DNA of 64,000 nt from Ralstonia soli (GTDB taxonomy: Bacteria; Pseudomonadota; Gammaproteobacteria; Burkholderiales; Burkholderiaceae), in the NCBI RefSeq assembly GCF_023955655.1, contig NZ_JAMXHT010000004.1, positions 62,001 to 126,000 of the forward strand. The letters run 5' to 3'. Under the pieces are notes generated by a model. The model was not told the DNA's origin, did no database searches, and worked only from the letters and a program-made list of their open reading frames with translations. Made by a program: the position numbers and the translations under genes. The first letter of the stretch is position 1. Every line of letters begins with the position of its first letter. Of this stretch, positions 1-7,860 are shown piece after piece.

Positions 1-479
1 ACGAGCAGAACCAGAAGATCTTCCAAGTGGGCGATTCTCTGATCGCCCTGGCAGGTACGACGGCCCACTTTCCGGTCATGCGCAGCCTGCTGACGGGGTT
101 GGCCGATGAGTGCCGCCTCGGCACGCGCGACGACGTCTTCCGGACCTTCCTCAAGGTGCACGAAAAGCTCAAGGACGAGTATTTCGTCAACACCAAGGAA
201 GACGACGACGACCCCTACGAGTCGTCGCAGATCACCTGCCTGATCGCCAACGCAACCGGCATCTACGGCGTCTATTCGTACCGCGAGGTGTTTTCGTTCG
301 ACCGCTTCTGGGGCATCGGCTCGGGGCGCAATTTTGCGCTGGGGGCCATGTCGGCGGTGTTCGACATGCCCGGCAAGACGGCGGCGGATGTCGCCCAGGT
401 GGGCGTGTCCGCAGGCGTGGAGTTCGACAAGAGTTCGGGCGGCCCGATCGAAGTGCACACGGTGCGTCTGCAGGATTGA
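1..479 (+). CDS. Ntn-hydrolase (HslV/proteasome-like) family protein, 5' truncated
   Basis: The reading frame is open from base 3 through the left edge of the window, so the start lies outside; about 158 codons are visible. The visible part has a K-I-F-x-V-G-D-S-L-I-A-L-A-G stretch near its beginning. This resembles the region after the N-terminal catalytic strands of HslV-like and proteasome-like Ntn hydrolases. It is followed by an acidic D-D-D-D-P stretch and a Gly-rich A-L-G-A-M segment typical of the later part of that fold. The N-terminal catalytic residue is not in view, so activity cannot be judged. It lies 57 bp upstream of lpdA on the same strand and may be cotranscribed with the pyruvate dehydrogenase genes. 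The family call is from pattern recognition only. Confidence 0.5.
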   Translation, partial: EQNQKIFQVGDSLIALAGTTAHFPVMRSLLTGLADECRLGTRDDVFRTFLKVHEKLKDEYFVNTKEDDDDPYESSQITCLIANATGIYGVYSYREVFSFDRFWGIGSGRNFALGAMSAVFDMPGKTAADVAQVGVSAGVEFDKSSGGPIEVHTVRLQD

Positions 480-536
480 AAGCGTCGGCGGCCAAGGCGA
501 GTGCCTGCAGCCGACGACAAGAACAAGGAGTCAGGA

Positions 537-2327
537 ATGAGCGTGGTGGAAATCAAGGTGCCGGATATCGGCGACTACAAGGACGTGGACGTCATTGAAG
601 TGATGGTGAAGGCGGGCGATGCCGTTACCGTCGATCAGGCGCTGATCACGCTGGAAACCGACAAGGCCACCATGGATGTGCCGTCGGATGTGGCCGGCAA
701 GATTGTCGAAGTCAAGATCAAGGTGGGCGACAAGGTCAGCCAAGGCACGGTGATCGCCACGGCGGAAGCCGGTGCCGCTGCCGCCCCGGCGCCCGCGCAA
801 GCGCCGGCTCCTGCCGCAGCGCCTGCTGCCGCTCCGGCAGCCTCGGCAGCCTCGGCACCCGCACCGCAAGCGGCCAAGCACGCCGGCGCCGCTGACATCG
901 AATGCGACATGCTCGTCCTCGGTTCCGGCCCGGGCGGTTACTCGGCTGCGTTCCGCAGCGCGGATCTCGGCATGAACACCGTGCTGGTCGAGCGTTTCTC
1001 CACGCTGGGCGGCGTCTGCCTGAACGTGGGTTGTATCCCGTCGAAGGCGCTGCTGCACACAGCCGCCGTGATGGAAGAAGTCAAGGCGATGGCCGCCCAC
1101 GGCATCGTCTACAGCGAGCCGAAGGTTGATATCAACCAACTGCGCAAACACAAGGAATCCGTGATCGGCAAGCTGACCGGCGGCCTGGCCGGCATGGCCA
1201 AGGCACGCAAGGTGCAGGTTGTGCGCGGCGTCGGCACGTTCCTCGATCCGAACCACCTGGAAGTGCAGGTGACGGACGGCGCCGGCAAGGCTGTGACCGG
1301 CGAGAAGAAGGTCATCCGCTTCGCCAAGGCGATCATCGCTGCGGGCAGCGAGGCCGTGAAGCTGCCGTTCATTCCGGAAGATCCGCGCATCGTCGATTCG
1401 ACCGGCGCCCTGGAGCTGCGCGAAGTGCCGGCCAAGATGCTGGTCATCGGCGGTGGCATCATCGGCCTGGAAATGGCGACCGTGTACAGCACGCTGGGCG
1501 CACGCATCGACGTGGTGGAAATGCTCGACGGCCTGATGCAGGGCGCCGACCGCGACCTCGTCAAGGTGTGGGACAAGATGAACAAGGGCCGCTTCGACAA
1601 GGTCATGCTCAAGACCAAGACCGTTGGTGTTGAGGCCAAGGCGGACGGTATCTACGTCAAGTTCGAAGGCGAAGCCGCACCGGCCGAGCCGCAGCGCTAC
1701 GACATGGTGTTGGTGGCAGTGGGCCGTAGCCCGAACGGCAAGCGCATCGGCGCGGAAAAGGCCGGCGTGGCCGTGACGGACCGCGGCTTCATCGACGTGG
1801 ACAAGCAGCAGCGCACCAACGTGCCGCACATCTACGCGATCGGCGACATCGTTGGTCAGCCGATGCTGGCGCACAAGGCGGTGCACGAAGGCCACGTGGC
1901 AGCCGAAGCGGCGCATGGCGAGAAGGCCTACTTCGATGCCAAGCAGATTCCGTCGGTGGCCTTTACCGATCCGGAAGTGGCTTGGGCCGGCCTGACCGAG
2001 GACCAGTGCAAAGCGCAGGGCATCAAGTACGGCAAGGGCGTGTTCCCGTGGGCCGCTTCGGGCCGCGCGATCGCCAACGGCCGCGACGAGGGCTTCACGA
2101 AGGTCATCTTCGACGAGGAAACGCATCGCATCATCGGTGGCGGCATTGTCGGTACGCATGCAGGCGACCTCATCAGCGAGATCTGCCTGGCCATCGAGAT
2201 GGGCGCAGACGCCGTGGACATCGGCAAGACTATCCACCCGCACCCGACGCTGGGTGAGTCGGTGGGCATGGCGGCGGAAATCTACGAAGGCGTTTGCACG
2301 GACGTGCCGCCGGCTCGCAAGCGTTGA
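537..2327 (+). CDS. lpdA: Dihydrolipoyl dehydrogenase (E3) with N-terminal lipoyl domain
   Basis: This 596-residue protein reoxidises the dihydrolipoyl groups of the pyruvate dehydrogenase complex, using FAD and NAD+. Residues 1 to about 80 form a lipoyl domain with the modifiable lysine in E-T-D-K-A (K43). An Ala/Pro linker of about 40 residues follows. The E3 core has a FAD-binding G-S-G-P-G-G motif near residue 129 and the redox disulfide C161-x4-C166 ([10 protein letters not shown]). An NAD-binding G-G-G-I-I-G lies near 305, and the catalytic His-Glu pair is H569/E574 in H-P-H-P-T-L-G-E. The start at 537 is supported by aaggag at 525-530; an upstream in-frame codon at 501 lacks such a site. 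The fused lipoyl domain is normal for Ralstonia and Neisseria PDH-type E3. Confidence 0.96.
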   Translation: MSVVEIKVPDIGDYKDVDVIEVMVKAGDAVTVDQALITLETDKATMDVPSDVAGKIVEVKIKVGDKVSQGTVIATAEAGAAAAPAPAQAPAPAAAPAAAPAASAASAPAPQAAKHAGAADIECDMLVLGSGPGGYSAAFRSADLGMNTVLVERFSTLGGVCLNVGCIPSKALLHTAAVMEEVKAMAAHGIVYSEPKVDINQLRKHKESVIGKLTGGLAGMAKARKVQVVRGVGTFLDPNHLEVQVTDGAGKAVTGEKKVIRFAKAIIAAGSEAVKLPFIPEDPRIVDSTGALELREVPAKMLVIGGGIIGLEMATVYSTLGARIDVVEMLDGLMQGADRDLVKVWDKMNKGRFDKVMLKTKTVGVEAKADGIYVKFEGEAAPAEPQRYDMVLVAVGRSPNGKRIGAEKAGVAVTDRGFIDVDKQQRTNVPHIYAIGDIVGQPMLAHKAVHEGHVAAEAAHGEKAYFDAKQIPSVAFTDPEVAWAGLTEDQCKAQGIKYGKGVFPWAASGRAIANGRDEGFTKVIFDEETHRIIGGGIVGTHAGDLISEICLAIEMGADAVDIGKTIHPHPTLGESVGMAAEIYEGVCTDVPPARKR

Positions 2328-2380
2328 TGTGCAATTAACTGCCAGGTTTTTTGGGACACCCCAAGACTTGGCTGACAAAA

Positions 2381-2416
2381 AGAGGGGCTGCTCGATATGG
2401 GCAGCCCCTCTTTTTT
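2381..2416 (+). terminator. Rho-independent terminator of lpdA, probably bidirectional
   Basis: An 11-bp perfect stem (2381-2391 with 2401-2411) closes a 9-nt loop and is followed by a T-run. The complementary strand also carries a T-run after the stem, so it may also end transcription of the convergent gene at 2437-2997. Confidence 0.9.
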
Positions 2417-2436
2417 GCGTGTGATGTGATGACGGA

Positions 2437-2997
2437 TCAATGGCGTGGTTCGGCGGGGCGTCGAGATCGGCGTAGCAGGCGTACCGCTGCGACCAGGCGC
2501 CGCCAGATCTGTTGGACCAGCCCGTGCCGGCGTGCGCGCCAAACGGCGATTCGCACCTGCAACGCTTGCCATGTCGGCGTAGCCCGCAAGGCAGCAACGA
2601 CACGCCGTTTCCACGCCAGGAAGGCGGCTTCCCAGCGTGCATACCAAGCGATCGTGTGCAATTGCGGCCGGACGGCGCAGTAGATGCGCACGCCGAGCCC
2701 AGTGCTGGTGACTTTCGCGGCGATGAGGACCAGTGCGCCGGCGATGAAGTGGCCCCGCGCCAGCACATAGACCGCCGCGAGCTTGAACGGCAGTAGCGCC
2801 AGCATGGGCAGGACAAAGGCGCACAACGCCTCAACCGGTTCCAGCGTCGCCAGCCGCCGCTCGGCGGCTTGTACCCACGGATGCGCCGCCAAGCGGGCGG
2901 TCGCGCGCAGCATGACGTTCCAGATCCACTCTTCGAACAGCAAGATAAGCGCTGCAACGAAGATCAGACTGCGCTTGATCAGGGATTCGCGAGACAT
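2437..2997 (-). CDS. Conserved hypothetical membrane protein
   Basis: This 186-residue protein of unknown function starts with Met-Ser-Arg-Glu-Ser. It has a hydrophobic segment at about residues 9-22 (S-L-I-F-V-A-A-L-I-L-L-F). Two more lie in the middle, around P-V-E-A-L-C-A-F-V-L-P-M-L-A-L-L-P-F and the Gly/Ala-rich A-R-G-H-F-I-A-G-A-L-V-L-I-A-A-K. The C-terminal third is strongly basic and Trp/Arg-rich with no hydrophobic stretch, so it is probably cytoplasmic. The frame extends upstream to 3102, but the extra 35 residues are Cys/Pro-rich and do not look like coding sequence, so the ATG at 2997 was chosen. It is convergent with lpdA. No recognisable domain. Confidence 0.7.
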   Translation of the reverse strand: MSRESLIKRSLIFVAALILLFEEWIWNVMLRATARLAAHPWVQAAERRLATLEPVEALCAFVLPMLALLPFKLAAVYVLARGHFIAGALVLIAAKVTSTGLGVRIYCAVRPQLHTIAWYARWEAAFLAWKRRVVAALRATPTWQALQVRIAVWRARRHGLVQQIWRRLVAAVRLLRRSRRPAEPRH

Positions 2998-3103
2998 TGT
3001 GATGGGGTAAAGGCAGGGCGGGCGATGGCCCGCAATACAGAATGGAGCGCTGTTCGGGCACAAAAGTTCGCAATTTGGAGGCGCGAGCTGTTTCCCCTGC
3101 ACA

Positions 3104-3128
3104 CAAAAAACCCGGCCGAAGCCGGGTT
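3104..3128 (-). terminator. Rho-independent terminator, possibly of a small RNA
   Basis: An 8-bp stem (3109-3116 with 3121-3128) with a four-base loop is followed on the minus strand by a run of six or more T. It lies about 160 bp beyond the terminator of phaP and upstream of the gene at 2437-2997, so it ends no annotated gene. Confidence 0.85.
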
Positions 3129-3285
3129 AAAGGTACCCACTGATCACCACTGAGGACAGGTTTTTCGGCAGAGGTACCGAGGAGACAATCTGACGAACAC
3201 GATGGGATGGACCAATGGGCTTGCGTTTCGGTTCCGCGCAAATGCGCGCAAACAGCGTGTTTGGACGATGGGCTCGATCGACCGC
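3129..3285 (-). ncRNA. Candidate small RNA between phaP and its second terminator
   Basis: This non-coding stretch lies between two minus-strand terminators. On the minus strand it holds a CU-rich gtctcctcgg segment (complement near 3176-3185). Two copies of the self-complementary ggtacc follow about 40 nt apart and could close a stem. A weak promoter-like pair, TTGGTC-17-CAGATT, lies just upstream of the CU-rich segment; it matches consensus at only 3 of 6 bases in each box. A transcript of about 85-95 nt ending at the 3104-3128 terminator would fit a small RNA with an anti-Shine-Dalgarno seed. I recognise no known RNA family; read-through from phaP would give the same pattern. Confidence 0.35.
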
Positions 3286-3317
3286 CAAAACAAAACGGGC
3301 CTCCCGAAGGAGGCCCG
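3286..3317 (-). terminator. Rho-independent terminator of phaP
   Basis: A 9-bp G/C-rich stem (3296-3304 with 3309-3317) with a CGAA/TTCG tetraloop is followed on the minus strand by ttttgtttt. It begins 26 bp past the phaP stop codon. Confidence 0.92.
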
Positions 3318-3343
3318 CTTGAGCGGCGGAAGCCAGCGACCGA

Positions 3344-3922
3344 TTAGGCAGCGGTCGTCGTCTTCTTGCCCGTAGCAGCGCGCGCTTGAGCCGAAGCTTG
3401 AGCGGTTGCCTTGCTGGCGGCGTTGGCAGCAGCGTGGAAGTTGCTTTCGGCCAGTTCAACGGCTTGCTTGGTGGCCTTCTGCACCGAGTCATAGGCGTTG
3501 TTGGCAGCCGACAGGGCCGACTTCACCAGAGCAACAGCCGATTCCGAACCAGCCGGAGCGTTCTTCGACACGTTGTCGACCAGGGCTTGCAGCTTGCGGG
3601 TGTTTTCAGCGATTTGTGCTTCGGCAACCTTGCTGAATTCGCCTTGCGTGTCCGAAGCGATTTCATACAGGTGGCGGCTGTAAGCCAGAACCTTCTCGGC
3701 CAGCGGCTGCACGGCGGCGGTTTGCACCGACAGCAGTTCTTGTGCGTCCTTGGCGGTCAGGGCCTTCTTGGCGTGTTCGACGTTCTCAGCCAGGGTGGCC
3801 TTGACGACTTGCAGGTTCAGTTCGACCAGCTTTTCGACGCCTTCAAATGCCTTGTTGGTCAGGCCGAAGAACGTTTCCAGGTTGGCCTTGTGCGCCGCAG
3901 CGATCTGTTCCTGAGTCAGCAT
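3344..3922 (-). CDS. phaP: Phasin, PHB granule-associated protein
   Basis: This 192-residue phasin coats the surface of PHB granules and controls their size and number. It opens with [21 protein letters not shown], the usual start of PhaP1-type phasins. It is an almost continuous amphipathic helix with no Cys, and ends in an Ala/Lys/Thr-rich tail (K-K-T-T-T-A-A). It stands alone in a single-gene transcript with its own promoter and terminator, about 25 kb from phaCAB. A Shine-Dalgarno-like ggagag lies just upstream. The promoter and two palindromes at 4054-4115 suggest repression by PhaR, whose gene is at 33493. Confidence 0.95.
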   Translation of the reverse strand: MLTQEQIAAAHKANLETFFGLTNKAFEGVEKLVELNLQVVKATLAENVEHAKKALTAKDAQELLSVQTAAVQPLAEKVLAYSRHLYEIASDTQGEFSKVAEAQIAENTRKLQALVDNVSKNAPAGSESAVALVKSALSAANNAYDSVQKATKQAVELAESNFHAAANAASKATAQASAQARAATGKKTTTAA

Positions 3923-4053
3923 GTTGTCTCTCCAAATACAAAGGTGGGTCGGGGAATCAAAATCAAAAATTTAGATCGCCCAGATGTACAAAGCATGACG
4001 GTCTGCGTCGGGCCTTCCAGGCGACATCGCGATCGATAAGGGATGGTGCATCG

Positions 4054-4070
4054 CAACAATTCCATTGTTG
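4054..4070. promoter_or_regulatory. 17-bp palindrome over the phaP -10 box (probable PhaR operator)
   Basis: CAACAAT-tcc-ATTGTTG is a perfect 7-3-7 inverted repeat covering the -10 box. It abuts a GTGCATCGCA decamer at 4046-4055 that recurs in the upstream palindrome at 4099-4115. A repressor bound here would block RNA polymerase. PhaR of Ralstonia eutropha is reported to bind two regions of its phaP promoter, which fits this layout; the assignment is inference. Confidence 0.6.
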
Positions 4071-4092
4071 TCGAGCACCAAACTGGTGTCAA
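4064..4092 (-). promoter_or_regulatory. phaP sigma-70-type promoter
   Basis: On the minus strand TTGACA (4092-4087, a perfect -35 match) is separated by 17 bp from AACAAT (4069-4064, 4 of 6). The predicted start near 4057 gives a leader of roughly 135 nt before the phaP ATG. The same AACAAT -10 element occurs in the phaC promoter of this window. Confidence 0.75.
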
Positions 4093-4098
4093 GCTTTC

Positions 4099-4115
4099 TT
4101 TGTGCATCGCACAAA
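4099..4115. promoter_or_regulatory. 17-bp palindrome just upstream of the phaP -35 box (probable PhaR operator)
   Basis: TTTGTGC-atc-GCACAAA is a perfect 7-3-7 inverted repeat ending 6 bp from the -35 box. It contains the decamer GTGCATCGCA (4102-4111) also present at 4046-4055. Its reverse complement is found between phaB and phaR at 33161-33170. Confidence 0.6.
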
Positions 4116-4325
4116 AATCAGAATTCGCTGATTATTCCTGCTCAGGAATTGCGCAACCAACCGTTTGGCGCAAATTTTTGTGGCAAGAAAATGCGCGTTC
4201 GCGGTGCACGTGAAGCGTGTCTGCCCACTTCCGCCGGCAATTCCGTCTCAAAAAACACACGGGTGCAGCGTAGGTTAGGATGCGCCCGGGTTCCATTTTT
4301 TGTTGCGTTGCGATCCTTCCTTCAC

Positions 4326-5285
4326 ATGCGGGCGTTTTATACCGACCATTTTGTCTTGCCGCTGCCACCGGGCCACCGGTTTCCGATGCGCAAATACAGC
4401 GACTTGCGCGCCCGGGTCGAGGCTGACGTACCGGGGCTGTCCTTTCATGAGGCCCCGCGCGCTGATGACGATGCGCTGCTGCTGGCGCATACCCCTCAGT
4501 ACGTCCAGGCAGTGAATGCGGGTCAGCTCGACCCAGCTCGCCAGCGCGAAATCGGCTTTCCGTGGTCCCCCGAGATGGTGGAGCGCAGCCGTCGATCGGC
4601 CGGCGCCACGATGGCCGCGTGCGAAGCGGCACTCGACGATGGGATTGCAGTGAACCTCGCGGGCGGCACGCATCACGCGTATGCGGACAAGGGGGGCGGC
4701 TTCTGCGTATTTAACGATGCGGCGATCGCTTCACGCTGGATGCAGCGCCGGCCGGGCAGGGCGCCAGCCGATTTCCCGGTCGCGATCGTCGATCTGGATG
4801 TGCATCAGGGCAATGGCACTGCGTCGATCCTGCGCGACGATGCAACCGTGTTTACCGTGTCGTTGCACGGCGAGAAGAACTACCCGTTTCGCAAGGAGGC
4901 GTCGGATCTGGACGTCGGCCTGCACGACGGCTGCAGCGACGAGGACTATCTACAGGCGTTGACCGGCGCGCTCGATATCCTGGCCGGGCGCTTCCAGCCC
5001 CGCCTGATCATCTATCTGGCGGGCGCGGATCCGCACGAGGGCGACCGCCTGGGCCGGCTCAAGCTGACCATGCACGGTCTGGCACGGCGCGATCAGGAAG
5101 TCTTCGATTTTGCGTACCAGCGGCGGATTCCGGTTGCCGTTACCATGGCGGGCGGCTACGGCAACAATATCGACGATACCGTGGCCGTCCACGCGCAAAC
5201 CATTGCGCTGGCTGCCCAGCATGCCCAGCGCTGGGCGGCACGCGACAAGGCTGCCGCATCGATCTCTCTTCCGCTTTCCGCATGA
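4326..5285 (+). CDS. Histone deacetylase-like zinc amidohydrolase
   Basis: This 319-residue member of the arginase/deacetylase superfamily probably hydrolyses an acetylated amine or amide (class II HDAC or acetylpolyamine amidohydrolase type); the substrate is unknown. The paired histidines are H116-H117 in G-G-T-H-H-A. Zinc ligands are D158 and H160 in D-L-D-V-H-Q-G-N-G and D235 in A-G-A-D-P-H-E-G-D. The frame is open to 4065, but the upstream part has no family similarity and would cross the phaP control region, so the ATG at 4326 (M-R-A-F-Y-T-D-H-F) was chosen. The stop overlaps the next start by 4 bp (ATGA), indicating translational coupling to the EamA transporter. Confidence 0.9.
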   Translation: MRAFYTDHFVLPLPPGHRFPMRKYSDLRARVEADVPGLSFHEAPRADDDALLLAHTPQYVQAVNAGQLDPARQREIGFPWSPEMVERSRRSAGATMAACEAALDDGIAVNLAGGTHHAYADKGGGFCVFNDAAIASRWMQRRPGRAPADFPVAIVDLDVHQGNGTASILRDDATVFTVSLHGEKNYPFRKEASDLDVGLHDGCSDEDYLQALTGALDILAGRFQPRLIIYLAGADPHEGDRLGRLKLTMHGLARRDQEVFDFAYQRRIPVAVTMAGGYGNNIDDTVAVHAQTIALAAQHAQRWAARDKAAASISLPLSA

Positions 5286-6199
5286 CCCAAGCGTATTCCG
5301 TCGCGCCGGCCTCGTCGCGCGATTCCCTGTTCGTGGCCGCGATGCCGTGGCTCTTCGTGTTGATCTGGAGCACGGGCTTTATCGTGGCCAAGTACGGCAT
5401 GCCGTACGCCGAGCCAATCACCTTCCTCTTCTTCCGCTTTGTTGGCGTGCTGATATGCCTGCTGCCGCTGGTGTGGCTGGCACGTGTGCCGTTGCCACGT
5501 CGGGCGGGCACGGAAGAGACCGACTGGCCGACCGTTGGCCACATCGCCGTGGCGGGTGTGCTGATGCAATGGGGCTATCTGGCGGGCGTCTGGGCGGCGG
5601 TCAAGCTCGGTATGCCGGCAGGGATGACTGCGCTGATCGTCGGCATGCAGCCGATTCTCACGGCGCTGTATGTGTCGATGCGCGGCGAGCGGGTGTCGGG
5701 CCGCCAATGGCTGGGCCTGCTGTGTGGCATCGCCGGCGTGGGTCTGGTCGTGGGTAACAAGCTGCATCTGGCGGGCGTGGGTGTAACGACGCTTGCGCTG
5801 TGCGTGGGCGCGCTGCTGTCGATCACGATCGGCACGCTATATCAGAAGCGCCATTGCCCGATGTTCGATCTGCGCATGGGGGCGTGCATCCAGTTCGGGG
5901 CATCGGCGTTGCTGTGCCTGCCGTTCATGTTCCTGTTTGAGACGCGCGAAGTGCACTGGACTTGGCAGATGATCGGCTCGCTGGTGTGGTCGGTGCTGGC
6001 GTTGTCGATCGGTGCGATCTCGCTTCTGTTCGTGCTGATCCGCAGGGGCGCGGCCACCAAGGTGACGTCGCTTCTGTATCTCACGCCGCCCACGACGGCC
6101 GTGATGGCCTGGGCGCTGTTCGGCGAGCGCTTTCCGCCATTGGCCGCATTGGGGATGGTGATTGCCGCCAGCGGTGTGGCGCTCGTCATCCGCAGGTGA
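5282..6199 (+). CDS. EamA/DMT-family transporter
   Basis: This 305-residue inner-membrane protein has about ten hydrophobic segments arranged as two EamA repeats, the usual size of the drug/metabolite transporter family. The first helix is A-M-P-W-L-F-V-L-I-W-S-T-G-F-I-V-A-K-Y-G, typical of RhaT/YdcZ-like members. The second repeat ends with T-P-P-T-T-A-V-M-A-W. It overlaps the upstream deacetylase-like gene by 4 bp, so the two may act on the same compound. The substrate cannot be predicted. Confidence 0.88.
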   Translation: MTQAYSVAPASSRDSLFVAAMPWLFVLIWSTGFIVAKYGMPYAEPITFLFFRFVGVLICLLPLVWLARVPLPRRAGTEETDWPTVGHIAVAGVLMQWGYLAGVWAAVKLGMPAGMTALIVGMQPILTALYVSMRGERVSGRQWLGLLCGIAGVGLVVGNKLHLAGVGVTTLALCVGALLSITIGTLYQKRHCPMFDLRMGACIQFGASALLCLPFMFLFETREVHWTWQMIGSLVWSVLALSIGAISLLFVLIRRGAATKVTSLLYLTPPTTAVMAWALFGERFPPLAALGMVIAASGVALVIRR

Positions 6200-6257
6200 C
6201 CCAGCTCAGGCGGCTGGCGTATCCTCATCACTTTCCCTCGTCATCCGCTTGCCGCCC

Positions 6258-6701
6258 ATGAGTACGCTCCGCCAGACGCGCGACGACTACCGCCACTTCC
6301 ACACCATCACCACGCGCTGGATGGACAACGACGTCTACGGCCACGTCAACAACGTCGTCTACTACAGCTATTTCGATACCGTGGTGAACGCCTACCTGAT
6401 CGGGCAGGGCGTGCTGAACCCGGAGCACAGCGACACCATCGGCCTCGTCATCGAGACGCAATGCAACTACTTCGCGCCGCTGTCGTTTCCTGATCCCGTG
6501 GTGGCGGGGCTGCGCGTTGCACGCCTGGGCAACACGAGCGTGCGCTACGAGGTGGGCCTGTTCCGGGGCGACGCGCAAGAGGCCGCCGCGCAAGGTCATT
6601 TCGTACATGTCTACGTCGATCGCGAAACGCGCCGGCCCGTGCCGCTGCCGGATGCCCTGCGTGCTGTGCTCGAGCCGCTTGCGGCCAACATCACCGCCTA
6701 G
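6258..6701 (+). CDS. 4-hydroxybenzoyl-CoA-thioesterase-like hotdog protein
   Basis: This 147-residue acyl-CoA thioesterase belongs to the YbgC/FadM/4HBT hotdog family. The hallmark R-W-M-D-N-D-V-Y-G-H-V-N-N-V-V-Y-Y near residues 20-36 contains the catalytic-site Asp and the H-V-N-N turn. The start at 6258 (M-S-T-L-R-Q-T) was chosen because the 32 residues possible upstream would overlap the preceding gene's 3' end and are not family-like. It probably belongs to the same transcription unit as the transporter 59 bp upstream and the nitroreductase 15 bp downstream. Confidence 0.88.
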   Translation: MSTLRQTRDDYRHFHTITTRWMDNDVYGHVNNVVYYSYFDTVVNAYLIGQGVLNPEHSDTIGLVIETQCNYFAPLSFPDPVVAGLRVARLGNTSVRYEVGLFRGDAQEAAAQGHFVHVYVDRETRRPVPLPDALRAVLEPLAANITA

Positions 6702-6715
6702 TCTTCCGCATTGCC

Positions 6716-7423
6716 ATGAGCGACCGACGTCCCACCTCCGCTGAAGTTGAACTTGTCGATCGGGCCATCACTTCGCGGCGCTCCATTCGCGCATTTCTGC
6801 CGACGCCGGTGGCGCGCGAAGCTATCGAAGCGATCCTGGATGTGGCGCGCCGCGCGCCCTCCGGCAGCAACACGCAACCGTGGAAGGTCTATGTGCTGAC
6901 GGGGGAGTCGAAGGCGCGCCTGTCGGAGTCGGTGCTGGCCGCGTACGATCATCCGGAAGTCGACTCGCTGCATCGCGAGGAATATCCGTACTACCCGCGC
7001 ACGTGGGTCGACCCGTACCAAAGCCGTCGCCGCAAAGTCGGTTGGGATCTGTACAGCCTGCTCGGCATCGGCCGTGCCGACAAAGCGCGCATGCACGCAC
7101 AGCACGCGCGCAACTTCCGCTTCTTCGATGCGCCGGTCGGCATCATCTTCACGATCGACCGTGTAATGGAGCAGGGCAGTTGGCTCGACTACGGCATGTT
7201 CCTTGAAGCCGTGATGGTGGGCGCCCGCGCACGGGGCATTGACACGTGCCCGCAAGCCGCCTTCACGCAGTTCCACCGGATCATCGGCGAGCACCTCGGG
7301 CTCTCTGCTGACGAGATGGTCGTGTGCGGCATGTCGATGGGATACGCGAATCCCGACGCGGTCGAGAACACGCTCATCACGGAGCGGGCGCCGGTCTCCG
7401 ACTTCACTCGCTTCTTCGACTGA
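6716..7423 (+). CDS. Nitroreductase family flavoprotein
   Basis: This 235-residue FMN-dependent oxidoreductase has the N-terminal R-R-S-I-R-A-F motif that contacts FMN phosphate, then A-P-S-G-S-N-T-Q-P-W-K near residues 49-59. The C-terminal V-C-G-M-S-M-G-Y-A-N-P-D is the usual flavin-binding strand and loop. Such enzymes reduce nitro groups, quinones or enones; the natural substrate is unknown. The C-terminal region (D-S-F-T-R-F-F-type ending) is usual for the proteobacterial nitrobenzoate reductase-like branch. Confidence 0.9.
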   Translation: MSDRRPTSAEVELVDRAITSRRSIRAFLPTPVAREAIEAILDVARRAPSGSNTQPWKVYVLTGESKARLSESVLAAYDHPEVDSLHREEYPYYPRTWVDPYQSRRRKVGWDLYSLLGIGRADKARMHAQHARNFRFFDAPVGIIFTIDRVMEQGSWLDYGMFLEAVMVGARARGIDTCPQAAFTQFHRIIGEHLGLSADEMVVCGMSMGYANPDAVENTLITERAPVSDFTRFFD

Positions 7424-7860
7424 CGTCGCTATCACGCGGCTGCCTGGACGCTACAGCGCACATCGTCGCGCAAAGCCGGAATTGGCGCTGAAAAGTCGTC
7501 GAATTATGTCAACAGAACCGGCCGGTCTGTCGTTAGACTTCCATCATGCGGTCCCGTGTACGACGCGAGCGTGTTGTGAGGAAATGTTGGGCCTGGTTGT
7601 AAACCGTGACTGTCGCCATGCGCGACGGAATCTGGGAACAATTTCCGACTCCGTTCTGATTCCACATCCAACGTCATGTGCGGCTTGCGCAACTTTTCTC
7701 GCAATCCCGATCCTGCCGAAGCAGGAAATTGCGTCGAAATGATGACCGAATGATAAGGCTCCAGAGGTCAAGCTTTAAGGCTGTGAGCTAAGTCCTTCAT
7801 CTTGCTAAGAATTTTGTTTTTGCCTACACTTGCGCCATCTCACGCGCGGGTGATCGAATC
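7424..7860. other. Intergenic region upstream of pbpG
   Basis: This 437-bp region has lower GC than its flanks in its right half. Apart from the pbpG promoter at 7802-7830 I see no gene, no terminator with a T-run, and no riboswitch I recognise. A short cctgc-cgaa-gcagg hairpin near 7712-7727 lacks a T-tract. ORFs here have poor codon use. Confidence 0.6.
7802..7830 (+). promoter_or_regulatory. pbpG promoter
   Basis: TTGCTA (7802-7807), a 17-bp spacer rich in T, and TACACT (7825-7830) match sigma-70 at 4 of 6 bases in each box with ideal spacing. The -10 box ends 30 bp before the pbpG ATG. Confidence 0.65.

Noticed and set aside
771-875. Repetitive GC-rich stretch within lpdA
   Set aside because: It encodes the Ala/Pro linker between lipoyl and E3 domains, not an independent repeat element.
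531-2957. Very long minus-strand open frame opposite lpdA
   Set aside because: High third-position GC leaves the opposite strand free of stops. Composition is His/Arg/Ala-rich without domain similarity, while lpdA on the plus strand is certain.
7239-7742. 167-codon plus-strand frame across the nitroreductase end and the following gap
   Set aside because: Half of it is a frame-shifted shadow of the nitroreductase; the remainder has rare codons and no similarity or ribosome-binding site.
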